Below, piece after piece: positions 35,776 through 47,126 of a stretch of DNA of 64,000 nt. The first letter of the stretch is position 1. Each line of letters opens with the position of its first letter. Position numbers and translations under genes: made by a program. The notes below the pieces were generated by a model. It was not told where the DNA came from. It saw only the letters and a program-made list of their open reading frames with translations, and did no database searches. Source of the stretch: Nitrospirillum pindoramense (GTDB lineage Bacteria > Pseudomonadota > Alphaproteobacteria > Azospirillales > Azospirillaceae); the NCBI RefSeq assembly GCF_007827955.1, contig NZ_VITR01000005.1, positions 186,001 through 250,000 on the forward strand, in the 5' to 3' direction.

Positions 35776-37019
35776 CCGTCGGCCCCGCCCTGATGGCGCG
35801 CCTGGACGACTTCGCCCGGCACAGTGCCGACTGGCCGGCCCTGACCCGCCTGTACCTGACGCGGGAGCATCGCGCCGCCGCCGACCAGTTGCTGGCCTGG
35901 ATGCGCGAGGCGGGCATGGCGGCGCACCTGGATGCCGCCGGCACCGTCGTCGGCCGGTATGAGGGGACGACGCCGGGCCTGCCCGCCCTGCTGCTGGGCT
36001 CGCACATCGACACGGTGCGCAACGCCGGCAAGTACGACGGCAACCTAGGTGTGCTGGCCGCCGTCGCCGCCGTCGCCGAGCTGAACCGCCGGGGGGAGCG
36101 CCTGCCCTATGCCATCGAAGTGTTGGGCTTCGGCGATGAGGAGGGCGTGCGCTTTCCCGTCACCCTGACGGGTAGCCGCGCCGTGGCCGGCACCATCGCC
36201 CCCGACGCCGTGGCCGCGCGCGACCGCGACGGCATCGCCCTTGGCGACGCGCTGGCGGAATTCGGCGGCGACCCCGACGGCCTCGGCACCGTGGCCCGCG
36301 ACCCGGCGGCGGTTCTGGGCTTCGTCGAGGTGCATATCGAACAGGGCCCGGTGCTGGAATCCCGGCGCCTGCCTCTGGGCATCGTCACCGCCATCAACGG
36401 CGCCAGCCGCTACGCCGTCACCGTCACCGGCCAGGCAGGCCACGCCGGCACCGTGCCCATGGCCCTGCGCCACGACCCCCTGGCGGCGGCGGCGGAAATG
36501 GTGCTGGCGGTGGAGACGGCCGGCGGGGCGGAACCCGACCTGGTCGCCACCGTGGGCCGTATCGAGGCCAAGCCGGGCGCCGTCAACGTCGTTCCCGGCC
36601 AGGCCACCTTCACCATCGACCTGCGCAGCCCGCGTGACGACAGCCGCAAAGCGGCCGCCGCCGGCCTGCTGGACACCCTGGCCGCCATCGCGGCGCGCCG
36701 GGGCGTGGCGCTGGACATACAGCCCACGCACGACGCCCCCGCCGCCCACTGCCACCCCGGCCTGATGCGGCAGCTGGGCCAGGCGGTGGCGCGGGCCGGC
36801 ATCATCCCCCACCATTTGCCCAGCGGCGCCGGCCACGACGCCATGGCCTTGGCGGCATTGTGCCCCATGGCCATGCTGTTCGTGCGCTGCGCCGGCGGCG
36901 TCAGCCACAACCCGGCCGAAAGCATCACGGTGGAGGATGCCGACCTGGCCGTCACCGTGCTGCTGGACTTCCTGCGCCACTTCGAACCCGTTCCCCTTGC
37001 CGAAGGACCCCGCCCATGA
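35772..37019 (+). CDS. allC: Allantoate amidohydrolase (M20 family)
   Basis: A 415-residue M20 metallopeptidase-like enzyme with the AllC/hydantoinase pattern: metal ligands in LLLGSHIDTVRNAGKYDGNLG, the Glu pair in VLGFGDEEGVRFP, EVHIEQGPVLES, and a C-terminal His in GGVSHNPAESIT. Allantoate amidohydrolase releases ammonia and CO2 from allantoate to give S-ureidoglycine. N-carbamoyl amino acid hydrolases are close relatives, but placement after puuE and uraD favours allantoate. The start is GTG at 35772, overlapping the uraD stop and preceded by GAAGGAA. Confidence 0.88.
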   Translation: MTVGPALMARLDDFARHSADWPALTRLYLTREHRAAADQLLAWMREAGMAAHLDAAGTVVGRYEGTTPGLPALLLGSHIDTVRNAGKYDGNLGVLAAVAAVAELNRRGERLPYAIEVLGFGDEEGVRFPVTLTGSRAVAGTIAPDAVAARDRDGIALGDALAEFGGDPDGLGTVARDPAAVLGFVEVHIEQGPVLESRRLPLGIVTAINGASRYAVTVTGQAGHAGTVPMALRHDPLAAAAEMVLAVETAGGAEPDLVATVGRIEAKPGAVNVVPGQATFTIDLRSPRDDSRKAAAAGLLDTLAAIAARRGVALDIQPTHDAPAAHCHPGLMRQLGQAVARAGIIPHHLPSGAGHDAMALAALCPMAMLFVRCAGGVSHNPAESITVEDADLAVTVLLDFLRHFEPVPLAEGPRP

Positions 37020-38272
37020 CCACCGACAGCGCCACTGCCATCCAGGGGGCCGTCCACACCTTCCTGGCGGCCAAGCGGGAGGAGCAGGTGCGCTTCCTGG
37101 CGGAGCTGATCAAGGTGCCCTCTGACAACCCGCCGGGCGATTGCGCGCCCCATGCCACCCGCGCCGCCGAGCTGCTGGAGGGACTTGGCTACGCCGTGGA
37201 GCGCCATGTCGTGCCCGACGCGTTGGTCAAGGCCAACGGCATGATCAGCGCCACCAACCTGATCGTGCGTCGCAGCTTCGGCACCGGCGGGCCCACCGTC
37301 GCTCTGAACGCCCATGGCGACGTGGTGGCGCCGGGCGAGGGCTGGACCGTCGATCCCTATGCCGCCAGCGTCAAGGACGGCTGGATGTACGGGCGCGGCG
37401 TCGCCGTCTCCAAATCCGACTTCGCCTCCTACACCTACGCCCTGATGGCGCTGGATGAACTGGCGCGCCAGGGCGTGGCGCTGAACGGCACGGTGGAACT
37501 GCACCTGACTTATGATGAGGAGGCGGGCGGGGAGATCGGCCCGCGCTGGCTGTTGGACCAGGGGCTGACCAAGCCCGACTATGCCGTGTCCGCCGGCTTC
37601 AGCTACGGCATCGTCACCGCCCACAACGGCTGCCTGCATCTGGAGGTGGAGGTGCGCGGCAAGTCCGCCCACGCCGCCTTGCCCGCCACCGGCATCGATG
37701 CGCTGGAGGCCGCGACCGTCATCCTCAGCTGGCTGTACCAGCACCGCGCCGGCTACGCCGCCACCGTTTCCGCCGTGCCCGGCATCGGCAGCCCGCAGTT
37801 GACCGTCGGCCTGATTTCCGGCGGCATCAACACCAATGTCGTGCCCGACCGCATCACCTTCCGCCTGGACCGGCGGATGATCCCGGAGGAACAGGGGGCC
37901 ACGGTGGAGGCCACCCTGTGCCAGGTCATCGCCGCGGCGGCGGCCGAACGGCCGGAGGCGACAGTGACCGTGCGCCGCATCCTGCTGGCCGAACCGCTGA
38001 AGCCCATCGCCGGCACCGACCGCCTGACCGACGCGATCAGCCGCCACGCCACCCGCATCCTGGGGGAACCGGTCGCCGCCAAGGGCGTGCCCATCTACAC
38101 CGATGCCCGCCACTACGCCGCCGCCGGGATCCCCACCGTGCTCTACGGCGCCGGCCCCCATACCATTGAGGAAGCCAACGCCCACCGCGCGGATGAGCGC
38201 CTGCCGCTGAGCGACCTCTACAAGGCGACCGAGGTCATGGCCCTGACGCTGGTGGATTTTCTGACCGCCTGA
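37016..38272 (+). CDS. M20-family amidohydrolase/deacetylase (ArgE/DapE-like)
   Basis: The 418-residue protein has an M20 fold: FLAELIKVPSDNPPGD, TVALNAHGDVVAPGEGWTVD with the first metal ligands, GRGVAVSKSDFASYTYAL, and LTYDEEAGGEIGP with the catalytic Glu pair. The lid domain (GKSAHAALPATGIDALEAA) and a late His follow in EEANAHRADERL. It resembles acetylornithine or succinyl-diaminopimelate deacylases and begins on the allC stop (ATGA). As the last gene of the operon it may act on a ureido intermediate such as ureidoglycolate or ureidoglycine, for which no dedicated gene is present. That function is inferred. Confidence 0.75.
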   Translation: MTTDSATAIQGAVHTFLAAKREEQVRFLAELIKVPSDNPPGDCAPHATRAAELLEGLGYAVERHVVPDALVKANGMISATNLIVRRSFGTGGPTVALNAHGDVVAPGEGWTVDPYAASVKDGWMYGRGVAVSKSDFASYTYALMALDELARQGVALNGTVELHLTYDEEAGGEIGPRWLLDQGLTKPDYAVSAGFSYGIVTAHNGCLHLEVEVRGKSAHAALPATGIDALEAATVILSWLYQHRAGYAATVSAVPGIGSPQLTVGLISGGINTNVVPDRITFRLDRRMIPEEQGATVEATLCQVIAAAAAERPEATVTVRRILLAEPLKPIAGTDRLTDAISRHATRILGEPVAAKGVPIYTDARHYAAAGIPTVLYGAGPHTIEEANAHRADERLPLSDLYKATEVMALTLVDFLTA

Positions 38273-38288
38273 CGCGCCAGCCCCTGCC

Positions 38289-38573
38289 TCACCGCCCGGG
38301 CCGGCGGGGGTTCCACGGCCTGCCGCTGACGATCTGCGCCAGGACCAGGGCGCCGTTGATCAGGCCCATCACGCCCAGGATCACGGCGCCGAAGCGCGCG
38401 CCGTGCACCAAGCCGACAGCCACCACATTATCCGCCACCAGCACACCGATGGCCACCAGGGTCACGGCGGTCATGAGCAGGAAGCCCATGCGCTTCCGGG
38501 GCGTGCGCATGCCGTGGACGCAGATGGCAAGGATGGCCAGCAGGCCCAGGGCGGCGATGATGTCGAGGATCAT
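38289..38573 (-). CDS. Small hypothetical membrane protein
   Basis: 94 residues, with three hydrophobic helices (IIAALGLLAILAICVHG, MGFLLMTAVTLVAIGVLVA, FGAVILGVMGLINGALVLAQIV) joined by a basic loop TPRKRM, and a Pro/Arg-rich tail. Not recognised. It is convergent with the M20 gene and divergent from the ArsR gene. Codon usage matches its neighbours, which supports a real gene. Confidence 0.6.
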   Translation of the reverse strand: MILDIIAALGLLAILAICVHGMRTPRKRMGFLLMTAVTLVAIGVLVADNVVAVGLVHGARFGAVILGVMGLINGALVLAQIVSGRPWNPRRPGR

Positions 38574-38670
38574 AGGGACGGATCACGCTCAAAACAGGAC
38601 TAGGGTTGTCTTACGGGATGGCCGGCGGCCTTGGCTATGGTTTTGCGGATGAATACCGCGCCATGGCCCC

Positions 38671-38715
38671 TTGACTCATCCGTTCGCCATGACTTACCGT
38701 AAGTCATGTCTTACG
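38671..38715 (+). promoter_or_regulatory. ArsR promoter with two overlapping palindromic operators across the start codon
   Basis: A perfect 19-nt inverted repeat, ATGACTTAC-C-GTAAGTCAT, lies at 38689-38707, and its right half forms a second palindrome, CGTAAG-N6-CTTACG, at 38698-38715. The start codon of the ArsR gene is at 38706, inside both. A -35-like TTGACT at 38671 with a weak -10 (TACCGT, 38695-38700) would start transcription close to the A of the ATG, so the message may be leaderless. Autorepression by the ArsR protein is the natural reading. Confidence 0.6.
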
Positions 38716-39017
38716 AACAAGCGCTGACCGCCCTGGCCGATCCCACCCGGCGGGCGGTGTTTGAGCGGTTGCGGGCGGGGCCGCAGCCGGTGGGGGAGTT
38801 GGCGCGGCATCTGCCCATCAGCCGGCCGGCGGTGTCGCAGCACCTGAAGGTGCTGAAGGACGCCGGGCTGGTGATCGACCGGGCGGAGGGGACGCGCCGC
38901 ATCTATCACATCGATCCGCACGGCCTGGGCGCCCTGCGCCGCTGGCTGGACCAGTTCTGGGAGACCGCGCTCGACGCCTTTGTCGCCGAAGCGGAGAGGA
39001 CCACCGATCAACCATAA
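38706..39017 (+). CDS. ArsR-family metal-independent-type transcriptional regulator
   Basis: A 103-residue winged-helix repressor (ALADPTRRAVFERLRAGPQP, VGELARHLPISRPAVSQHLKVLKDAGLV) ending in the helix LRRWLDQFWETALDAFVAEAE. The N-terminal and C-terminal patterns are those of ArsR proteins paired with SRPBCC (AHSA1) genes; no metal-binding Cys motif (CVC) is present. It lies 16 bp upstream of the SRPBCC gene. Strong palindromes over its start codon suggest autorepression. The upstream sequence has no Shine-Dalgarno match. Confidence 0.9.
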   Translation: MSYEQALTALADPTRRAVFERLRAGPQPVGELARHLPISRPAVSQHLKVLKDAGLVIDRAEGTRRIYHIDPHGLGALRRWLDQFWETALDAFVAEAERTTDQP

Positions 39018-39033
39018 GAGGGAGGCCACCGCC

Positions 39034-39519
39034 ATGACGCTTGCCGAACGCACCATCGCCATCGCCCCCGTGGTGAAGACCGTGACGGTGAAGGCCAGCC
39101 AGGCGCACGCCTTCCAAATCTTCACCACCCGCTTCGCCACCTGGTGGCCGGCCACCCATCACATCGGCAAGGCGCCCCTGGCCAACGCCGTCATCGAGCC
39201 CAAGGTTGACGGCCGCTGGTACGAGGTGGGTGATGATGGGTCGGAGTGCGACTGGGGCCGCGTGCTGGCGTGGGAGCCACCGGCCCGCCTGGTGCTGAGC
39301 TGGCATCTGGACGGCGATTTCCAGGTCCGCGCCGATACCTTTTCCGAGGTGGAGGTGACCTTTACCCCACTGGGCGACCGACTGACCCGGGTGACGCTGG
39401 AACATCGCGGGCTGGAGCGCTTCGGTGCCAAGAATGGCGAGCGCCTGCGCGGCAAAGTGGGCAGCGAGGGCGGCTGGGGCGGCATCCTGGACCTGTACGC
39501 CCGCGCCGCCAGCGACTGA
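39034..39519 (+). CDS. SRPBCC (AHSA1/START-like) family protein
   Basis: The 161-residue protein has the AHSA1-type helix-grip fold: VVKTVTVKASQAHAFQIFTTRFATWWP at the N-terminus, VDGRWYEVGDDGSECDWGRVLAWEPPARLVLSW in the middle and a last helix KVGSEGGWGGILDLYARA. Such proteins bind hydrophobic ligands and are often co-transcribed with an ArsR repressor, as here. The start at 39034 has the strong site GAGGGAGG. The ligand is unknown. Confidence 0.88.
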   Translation: MTLAERTIAIAPVVKTVTVKASQAHAFQIFTTRFATWWPATHHIGKAPLANAVIEPKVDGRWYEVGDDGSECDWGRVLAWEPPARLVLSWHLDGDFQVRADTFSEVEVTFTPLGDRLTRVTLEHRGLERFGAKNGERLRGKVGSEGGWGGILDLYARAASD

Positions 39520-39523
39520 GGCG

Positions 39524-40264
39524 TTACAGCCCCACAGGCTTGTCCAACGCCTGGAAAGCCGGGCGGCCGAAAAGGTAGCCCTGGAACAGGGTGATGCCCA
39601 TGGCGCGCAGGGTGGCCAGTTCATCCTCCGTCTCCACCCCTTCCGCCACCACGGTGACGCCCAGAGTCTGACAGACCTGGACGATGGCGGCGACGATGGT
39701 GCGGCTGACGGGACGGTTGGCCACGTCGCGTGTCAGTTCCATGTCGATCTTCAAGATGTCCGGCTGAAACTTGGCCAACAAGGTGAGGCCGGCATAGCCG
39801 GCGCCGAAATCGTCGATGGCGGCGAGGAAGCCCCGGCGGCGGTATTCGTGGAATATGCCCAACAGGTGGGCCGGGTCGTTGACGGGTTCGTTCTCCGTCA
39901 CCTCGAACATCAGGCGATCCAAAGGCATGCCCACGGCGTTGCTGGTCTGCACAGTGGTGCGCAGGCAATTTTCCGGGCGGTAGACCGCCGCCGGCATGAA
40001 GTTGATGGACAGGCGGGCCCCCGTGGCCGGCAGGCCCAACGCGGCCGCCAGCTCAATAGCCTTGACCCGGCAGGCCTGGTCGAACGCATAGCGGTTGTCC
40101 GCGTCCACGGCGGCCAGCACCGTGCCCGCCCCCTCGCCATTCACGCCGCGCACCAGGGCCTCATAGGCGAAGACGGTGCGGGCGGCGATATCGACGATGG
40201 GCTGAAAGGCCATCGTGAAATCAAAGGGAAGCTCCGCACCCTCGCGGCAGGCCTGGCAACCCAT
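39524..40264 (-). CDS. Stand-alone EAL-domain phosphodiesterase (cyclic di-GMP)
   Basis: A 246-residue protein consisting almost entirely of an EAL domain. Metal and catalytic residues are present: Glu in YEALVRG, Asn in LSINFMP, Glu in FEVTENE, the DDFGAGYAGL motif and Lys in DILKIDMEL, with the final Glu in VAEGVET. It should hydrolyse cyclic di-GMP. The N-terminus has a CxxC pair (MGCQACREG) and no sensor domain, as in BLUF/EAL-type partners or RocR-like single-domain enzymes. The promoter region is A+T-rich (see 40327). Confidence 0.9.
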   Translation of the reverse strand: MGCQACREGAELPFDFTMAFQPIVDIAARTVFAYEALVRGVNGEGAGTVLAAVDADNRYAFDQACRVKAIELAAALGLPATGARLSINFMPAAVYRPENCLRTTVQTSNAVGMPLDRLMFEVTENEPVNDPAHLLGIFHEYRRRGFLAAIDDFGAGYAGLTLLAKFQPDILKIDMELTRDVANRPVSRTIVAAIVQVCQTLGVTVVAEGVETEDELATLRAMGITLFQGYLFGRPAFQALDKPVGL

Positions 40265-40326
40265 GGATGGACTCTTTCATGACGGAAGGGCGGGCGGGGT
40301 CCGTCAGAACTCCCAACCATTGCATC

Positions 40327-40338
40327 ATATAATTATAT
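40327..40338. promoter_or_regulatory. A+T-rich palindrome in the EAL/FAD intergenic region
   Basis: ATATAATTATAT is a perfect 12-nt palindrome, containing a TATAAT box on each strand, within the 111-bp gap upstream of the EAL gene. It probably provides the -10 element for the leftward EAL gene; a matching -35 is not convincing. Confidence 0.4.
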
Positions 40339-40375
40339 CTTTTCCGCGTTCGACAAGGGCCCGTCGCAATCTCCG

Positions 40376-41803
40376 TCACGCCTCCACGGCAACCCGGGCG
40401 CCGCGACCGATGTAGGCGCCGATGTGCTGGGCCAGGGTGGCGGCCTGCATGCGGATATCGGGCACGGCCGTCATTTCCCAGAAGGTGCCCCGCGTCACGG
40501 GGCCGATGGCGTAGAGGCCGGCCACCGGACGGCCGCCGGCGTCGAGCACCCGCGCCTCACCATCCACATCCAGGCCCAGATGCAGGGGATCGGGGCGGAT
40601 GGTGCCTTGGGCCAGCAGGTCGCGCACCAGCGGGTCGGTCACCCGCAGGATGTCGCAGGCCGGACCGGAACAGTTGATGACCTGGTCCACCGGGAAGGTG
40701 ATGTCGTTGTTCTCGTTCCGCGGCCGATAGGTCACCCGCACCCGGCCCTGCACCGCCTCCGGCACCTCCTCTATGGTTTGGAGGCGCCCGGCGGTGACGA
40801 TCAGCGCGCCCGTGGCCTGCAGCGCGGTCAACTGCGTCGCCACGGCGGGCGCCAAGCGATGGCGATGCACATCCCACCAGGGCCGCAGGTGGCGCAGGAA
40901 GCGCTTCCGCTCCGCCAGCGGCAGGGCCTGCCAATAGGCCACGGTGCGGGGCCGCAGGCTGTCAATCACCGGCTGCCAGGCGCGGCCGGCCGCCTGTTCC
41001 TGCCGTACCAGGCGGCGCACATGCGCCAGGGCGCGGGACAGCGAGGTCGGCAGGTCGGGCGGCGGCGGCATGACGTGGGGCACCGCGTCGGTATGCCGCC
41101 GGGGCAGCAGGCCGCGCCGCGACAGCGCCACGATCTGGCCCTGGTGCCCGCGCGCGCGCAGCGACAGCACCGTGTCGACCATGGTGAGGCCCGTGCCCAC
41201 CACCAGCACGCTGTCGCGCACGCCGATGTCCCGCGCCACGCTGGGCGCCCAGGGATCGGGATGGAAGCGGGGGGAGCGGAAGAAGCTGGTGTCGAACAGA
41301 TGGGGCGGCTGCGGCGGGAAGTTGCCGATGGCCAGCACGGCGGCATCCAGCTTGTACTCCCGGCCCACGTCCAGGCGCACCACCATCTTGTCGCCCTCAT
41401 GCCGCAGGGCGACGGCCGTATCAGGCACCAGGATGAGTCGGCCGGCGGACCGCGACTGCTTGGCCGCGTCCGACACCAGTTTCTGCAAATAATGGCCGTA
41501 GGTCTGGCGCGCCACGAAACTGGCCGGGCCCGCCCCGGCCGCCCCCGGGACCGTGTCGCCCTGGGCGCGCAGCCACGCCAGGAAGTGTTCCGGCTGGTCG
41601 GGAAAGGCGCTCATGTTCCCGGCACGGACATTCAGCAGGTGCGCCGGATTGCCCGTGGCGTACGCCAAGCCCCGGCCGAAGTCCGATGCGCGTTCGATCA
41701 GCAGGATGCGGGGACAATCGGCCCCGCGGGAGAGAAGGTGCAGGGCCAGCAAAGAACCGCTGAAGCCCGCGCCGATGATGGCGATGGTCGGCCGTGTGGT
41801 CAT
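40376..41803 (-). CDS. FAD/NAD(P)-binding oxidoreductase (pfam13454 type)
   Basis: 475 residues with an N-terminal dinucleotide-binding motif IAIIGAGFSGSLLALHLL, the family-specific GRGLAYATGNPAHLLNVRAGNMSAF block, and a second nucleotide site SVLVVGTGLTMVDTVL. This is the FAD-NAD(P)-binding family that includes HI0933-unrelated hydroxylase-like proteins. The exact reaction is unknown. The start at 41803 gives the canonical N-terminus; a start at 41839 adds 12 residues. Confidence 0.8.
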   Translation of the reverse strand: MTTRPTIAIIGAGFSGSLLALHLLSRGADCPRILLIERASDFGRGLAYATGNPAHLLNVRAGNMSAFPDQPEHFLAWLRAQGDTVPGAAGAGPASFVARQTYGHYLQKLVSDAAKQSRSAGRLILVPDTAVALRHEGDKMVVRLDVGREYKLDAAVLAIGNFPPQPPHLFDTSFFRSPRFHPDPWAPSVARDIGVRDSVLVVGTGLTMVDTVLSLRARGHQGQIVALSRRGLLPRRHTDAVPHVMPPPPDLPTSLSRALAHVRRLVRQEQAAGRAWQPVIDSLRPRTVAYWQALPLAERKRFLRHLRPWWDVHRHRLAPAVATQLTALQATGALIVTAGRLQTIEEVPEAVQGRVRVTYRPRNENNDITFPVDQVINCSGPACDILRVTDPLVRDLLAQGTIRPDPLHLGLDVDGEARVLDAGGRPVAGLYAIGPVTRGTFWEMTAVPDIRMQAATLAQHIGAYIGRGARVAVEA

Positions 41804-42224
41804 GAATGTTCCTGCCCGGCGCCCGCTGGCTACGCTCAAAGGGTTCCGCCCAATGGTGTCCGCCCGCTTGGGCCCGCACGTTGATCCCCATGCTCAAATG
41901 CGGCCACCCCCGCTGTCAAGCGACGTTTGGCTTACATACCACATTAGTCACTTCGTGAAATGGCGCGGCGTATGAATTCGGAGAACTGCTCGCGATCCAT
42001 ACGTTCCTGGCATGGCACCCCCGCCCACCACCCCACATAGCGGATACTTGCAGGATTGCGGCGGCCTGGTCCATGCTCATACCGTGTGTTGAATCAAATT
42101 ATGCACATAAAAAAAGTGTTGTTGCTTCAGGCATTCCTCACGGAGTTGCCGGACGGTGACGGCACCCCGCCCGGAACACCCACCAGGGGACACCGGACGG
42201 CGATAACCCGTGGGAGCTTCATCC
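41804..42224. other. 421-bp divergent intergenic region, no gene seen
   Basis: The region separates the leftward oxidoreductase from the rightward TonB receptor, so it should contain both promoters. It has A+T-richer patches around 41930-41970 and 42090-42120. I see no riboswitch signature, no convincing -35/-10 pair and no conserved small ORF. Confidence 0.5.
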
Positions 42225-44732
<2,508 letters not shown>

Positions 44733-44750
44733 GGCGGGCGCCGTGAAAGC

Positions 44751-44781
44751 GGCCGCCCTGGGAAGTCCCCGGGGCGGCCGT
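44751..44781. terminator. Bidirectional terminator between the TonB receptor and a small secreted-protein gene
   Basis: A strong stem CGGCCGCCC / GGGCGGCCG encloses an inner hairpin GGGA-AG-TCCC. It sits between the converging stop codons at 44732 and 44791. A short TCTCATTT follows on the plus strand. Confidence 0.7.
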
Positions 44782-44790
44782 CTCATTTGA

Positions 44791-45078
44791 TCAGCCCTTG
44801 GGCGCCGGCTTGGGTTTGTGCGCGTCCAGGAAGGCGCGGAACTGCTCCTGGTCCAGGAAGTACAGTTCCAGGCACTTTTCATAGTCGGCCTTGTCCTTGA
44901 TGACGCGGCAGAGGCTCTCCGCGTCCTCATTCTCCTTCTGCTGCTGGATCACCGCCTTCTTATCGGTATCGGAGGGCGGAGCGCCGGATTGGGGCGCACC
45001 CTGGGCCGCCGCCGGCAAGGGCAGCAGCGCGGCGAAGGCCACGGGAAGGACGAGGGCGAGAGGGGAGAGGGCGCGCAC
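44791..45078 (-). CDS. Small secreted hypothetical protein
   Basis: 95 residues. A signal peptide (RALSPLALVLPVAFAALLPLPAAAQ) is followed by a charged, probably helical segment (DKKAVIQQQKENEDAESLCRVIKDKADYEKCLELYFLDQEQF) with two Cys residues 11 apart that could form a disulfide in the periplasm. Not recognised. It is divergent from the adenosine deaminase gene. Confidence 0.6.
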   Translation of the reverse strand: MRALSPLALVLPVAFAALLPLPAAAQGAPQSGAPPSDTDKKAVIQQQKENEDAESLCRVIKDKADYEKCLELYFLDQEQFRAFLDAHKPKPAPKG

Positions 45079-45405
45079 CGGAAGATCTCCTGACGGCTGA
45101 AGGGCGGACCGGATGGGGCATCCGGGACAGCCAGAAGTTTAGCGGCCAATGGTGACGGTTCAATATTGCGTTTCCATAGCCGGCGGCTATGGCGGAACAC
45201 CCATGCCCCGCTTGAAAGTCTTCCCGGATTTGGCCTGTGGCACCGCTGGCCGTCCCCCGCCATAATGCCCTGGACTGGCAACGGCATACCCAACCCGTGG
45301 CCCCTGCCCCTGGATTATGTGTCGACGGCCTGACCCTGACCCATCCGGCGGACAGGTGCCCTGTGCCGTAAGCCCGGGAATGACGAGGGGCAAGGGGAAT
45401 TGAGC
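45079..45405. other. Divergent intergenic region with a hairpin
   Basis: 327 bp without a gene. CCATAGCC (45174-45181) and GGCTATGG (45185-45192) form an 8-bp stem with a 3-nt loop. Nothing else recognised. Confidence 0.4.
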
Positions 45406-47103
45406 ATGGGGGCATTGCGCACCCGGGTGGCGAACACCCGCACGATGCTGGCGGCGGGCGGCCTGTTGCTGTTGGCCGCCTGCGCCACGATCGGTGACCA
45501 CCCGGCATCGGCGCCGGCGACAGTCCCGGCCGTAACCACTCCCGCCACCCCCAAGGCCACACCCGAGGCCCCCCCCGAGGCCAAGGCCGCCGACCTTTTC
45601 CGGCATCTGCGCACCGACCCGGTCCGCCTGGCCATGTTCCTGCGCCGCATGCCCAAGGGCGCGGACCTGCACAACCACCTGACCGGCGGCATCTATGCCG
45701 AGAACATGGTGGACTGGGCGGCCGCCAAGGGCGCCTGCGTCGATCCCAAGGCCCTGGTGCTGAAGCCCGCACCCTGCGCCAAGGATCTGATCCCAGCGGC
45801 GGATGCGCGGCGCGATGTCGGCCTGTACAACCGCCTGATCAACGCGCTGTCCATGCGCGGCTTCGTGGCCGGCCCGGAAACCGGGCACGACCACTTCTTC
45901 GACAGTTTCGCCAAGTTCGAGCCGGCGGTGAACGCCCAGGTGCCGGAGATGCTGGCGGAGGCGGCGAACCGCGCCGCCGCCAGCCACGTGCTGTACCTGG
46001 AACTGATGTGGTCCAACGGCATGTCCAAAGCGGCCGCGCTGGCCAAGCCGCTGGGCAATCCCCCGCCCGGCGGCATACCCGGCGACACGGCCACGTTCGA
46101 CGCCTGGCGCACCGCCATCGAGCCGGGCCTGCCGGCCGTCATCGCCGCCGCCAAGGCCGACACCGACACGGCGGAGGCCCGCATGCGCCAGATCCTGCGC
46201 TGCGGCACGGCGGAGGCGCAGCCGGGCTGCGGCGTCCAGGTCCGCTACCTGGCCCAGGTCATCCGCGTGCTGCCCGGCCCGCAGGTGTTCGCGCAGAGCC
46301 TCTATGGCTATGCCCTGACCGCCGCCGACCCGCGCTTCGTCGGCGTCAATCTGGTGGCGCCGGAGGACAACCCGGTGACGCTGAAGGACTATGGCCTGCA
46401 GATGCGCCTGCTGGGCTATCTGGGCCGCCGCATGCCGGCGGCCAACCTGTCGCTGCACGCCGGCGAACTGGCCCTGGGCCTGGTACCGCCGGAGGATCTG
46501 CGCGACCACATCCGCCTGGCGGTGGAGGTGGCGGGCGCCAAGCGCATCGGCCACGGCGTGGACATCGGGCAGGAGACGGACGCCCAGCAGGTGCTGAAGA
46601 CCATGGCCGACCGGGGTGTGCTGGTGGAGATCAACCTGACCAGCAACGACGTCATCCTGGGCGTGACCGGCCGCGACCATCCCATCACCACCTATCGCGC
46701 CTTCGGCGTGCCGCTGGCCCTGTCCACCGATGACGAGGGCGTGTCGCGCATCGACCTGACGCATGAATATGTGCGGGCGGCGGAAACCTATGGCCTGGAT
46801 TACGCCACGCTGAAGACCTTCTCCCGCAATGGGCTGGAGCATGCCTTCCTGCCCGGCGCCAGCTTGTGGGCGGCGCCGGGCCAAGTGGCGGCCGCCTGCG
46901 CCGCCGACCATCCGGGCACGGCCCCGTCCGCCGGGTGCCAGGCCTTGCTGGACCAGAGCCCCAAGGCCGCCCTGCAATGGCGGCTGGAGGCGGACTTCCA
47001 TGATTTCGAGGCGGCCGTCGCCGCCGAGGCTGAAAGCGGCTTGTGGGGTCAGGGCCAGGGCCCTAAAACCACCGCCGCATCCCTTGGCCTATCCCCCACC
47101 TGA
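45406..47103 (+). CDS. Lipoprotein adenosine deaminase
   Basis: 565 residues. The N-terminus is a type II signal (TRTMLAAGGLLLLAACATIG) with lipobox LAAC, so the mature protein is attached to a membrane through Cys. The rest is the adenosine/AMP deaminase fold: zinc ligands in KGADLHNHLTGGIY, the catalytic LSLHAGELAL, KRIGHGVDIGQE, and LALSTDDEGVSRID. It should convert (deoxy)adenosine to inosine outside the cytoplasm. The start at 45406 is preceded by AAGGGGAA. It is followed 23 bp later by a nucleoside hydrolase, suggesting an adenosine to inosine to hypoxanthine route. Confidence 0.9.
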   Translation: MGALRTRVANTRTMLAAGGLLLLAACATIGDHPASAPATVPAVTTPATPKATPEAPPEAKAADLFRHLRTDPVRLAMFLRRMPKGADLHNHLTGGIYAENMVDWAAAKGACVDPKALVLKPAPCAKDLIPAADARRDVGLYNRLINALSMRGFVAGPETGHDHFFDSFAKFEPAVNAQVPEMLAEAANRAAASHVLYLELMWSNGMSKAAALAKPLGNPPPGGIPGDTATFDAWRTAIEPGLPAVIAAAKADTDTAEARMRQILRCGTAEAQPGCGVQVRYLAQVIRVLPGPQVFAQSLYGYALTAADPRFVGVNLVAPEDNPVTLKDYGLQMRLLGYLGRRMPAANLSLHAGELALGLVPPEDLRDHIRLAVEVAGAKRIGHGVDIGQETDAQQVLKTMADRGVLVEINLTSNDVILGVTGRDHPITTYRAFGVPLALSTDDEGVSRIDLTHEYVRAAETYGLDYATLKTFSRNGLEHAFLPGASLWAAPGQVAAACAADHPGTAPSAGCQALLDQSPKAALQWRLEADFHDFEAAVAAEAESGLWGQGQGPKTTAASLGLSPT

Positions 47104-47126
47104 GCAGCGAAGCGAGACCGCGCCCC

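Noticed and set aside
41804-42224. Possible riboswitch upstream of the TonB receptor
   Set aside because: No conserved core such as a B12-box or other riboswitch signature was found in the leader.
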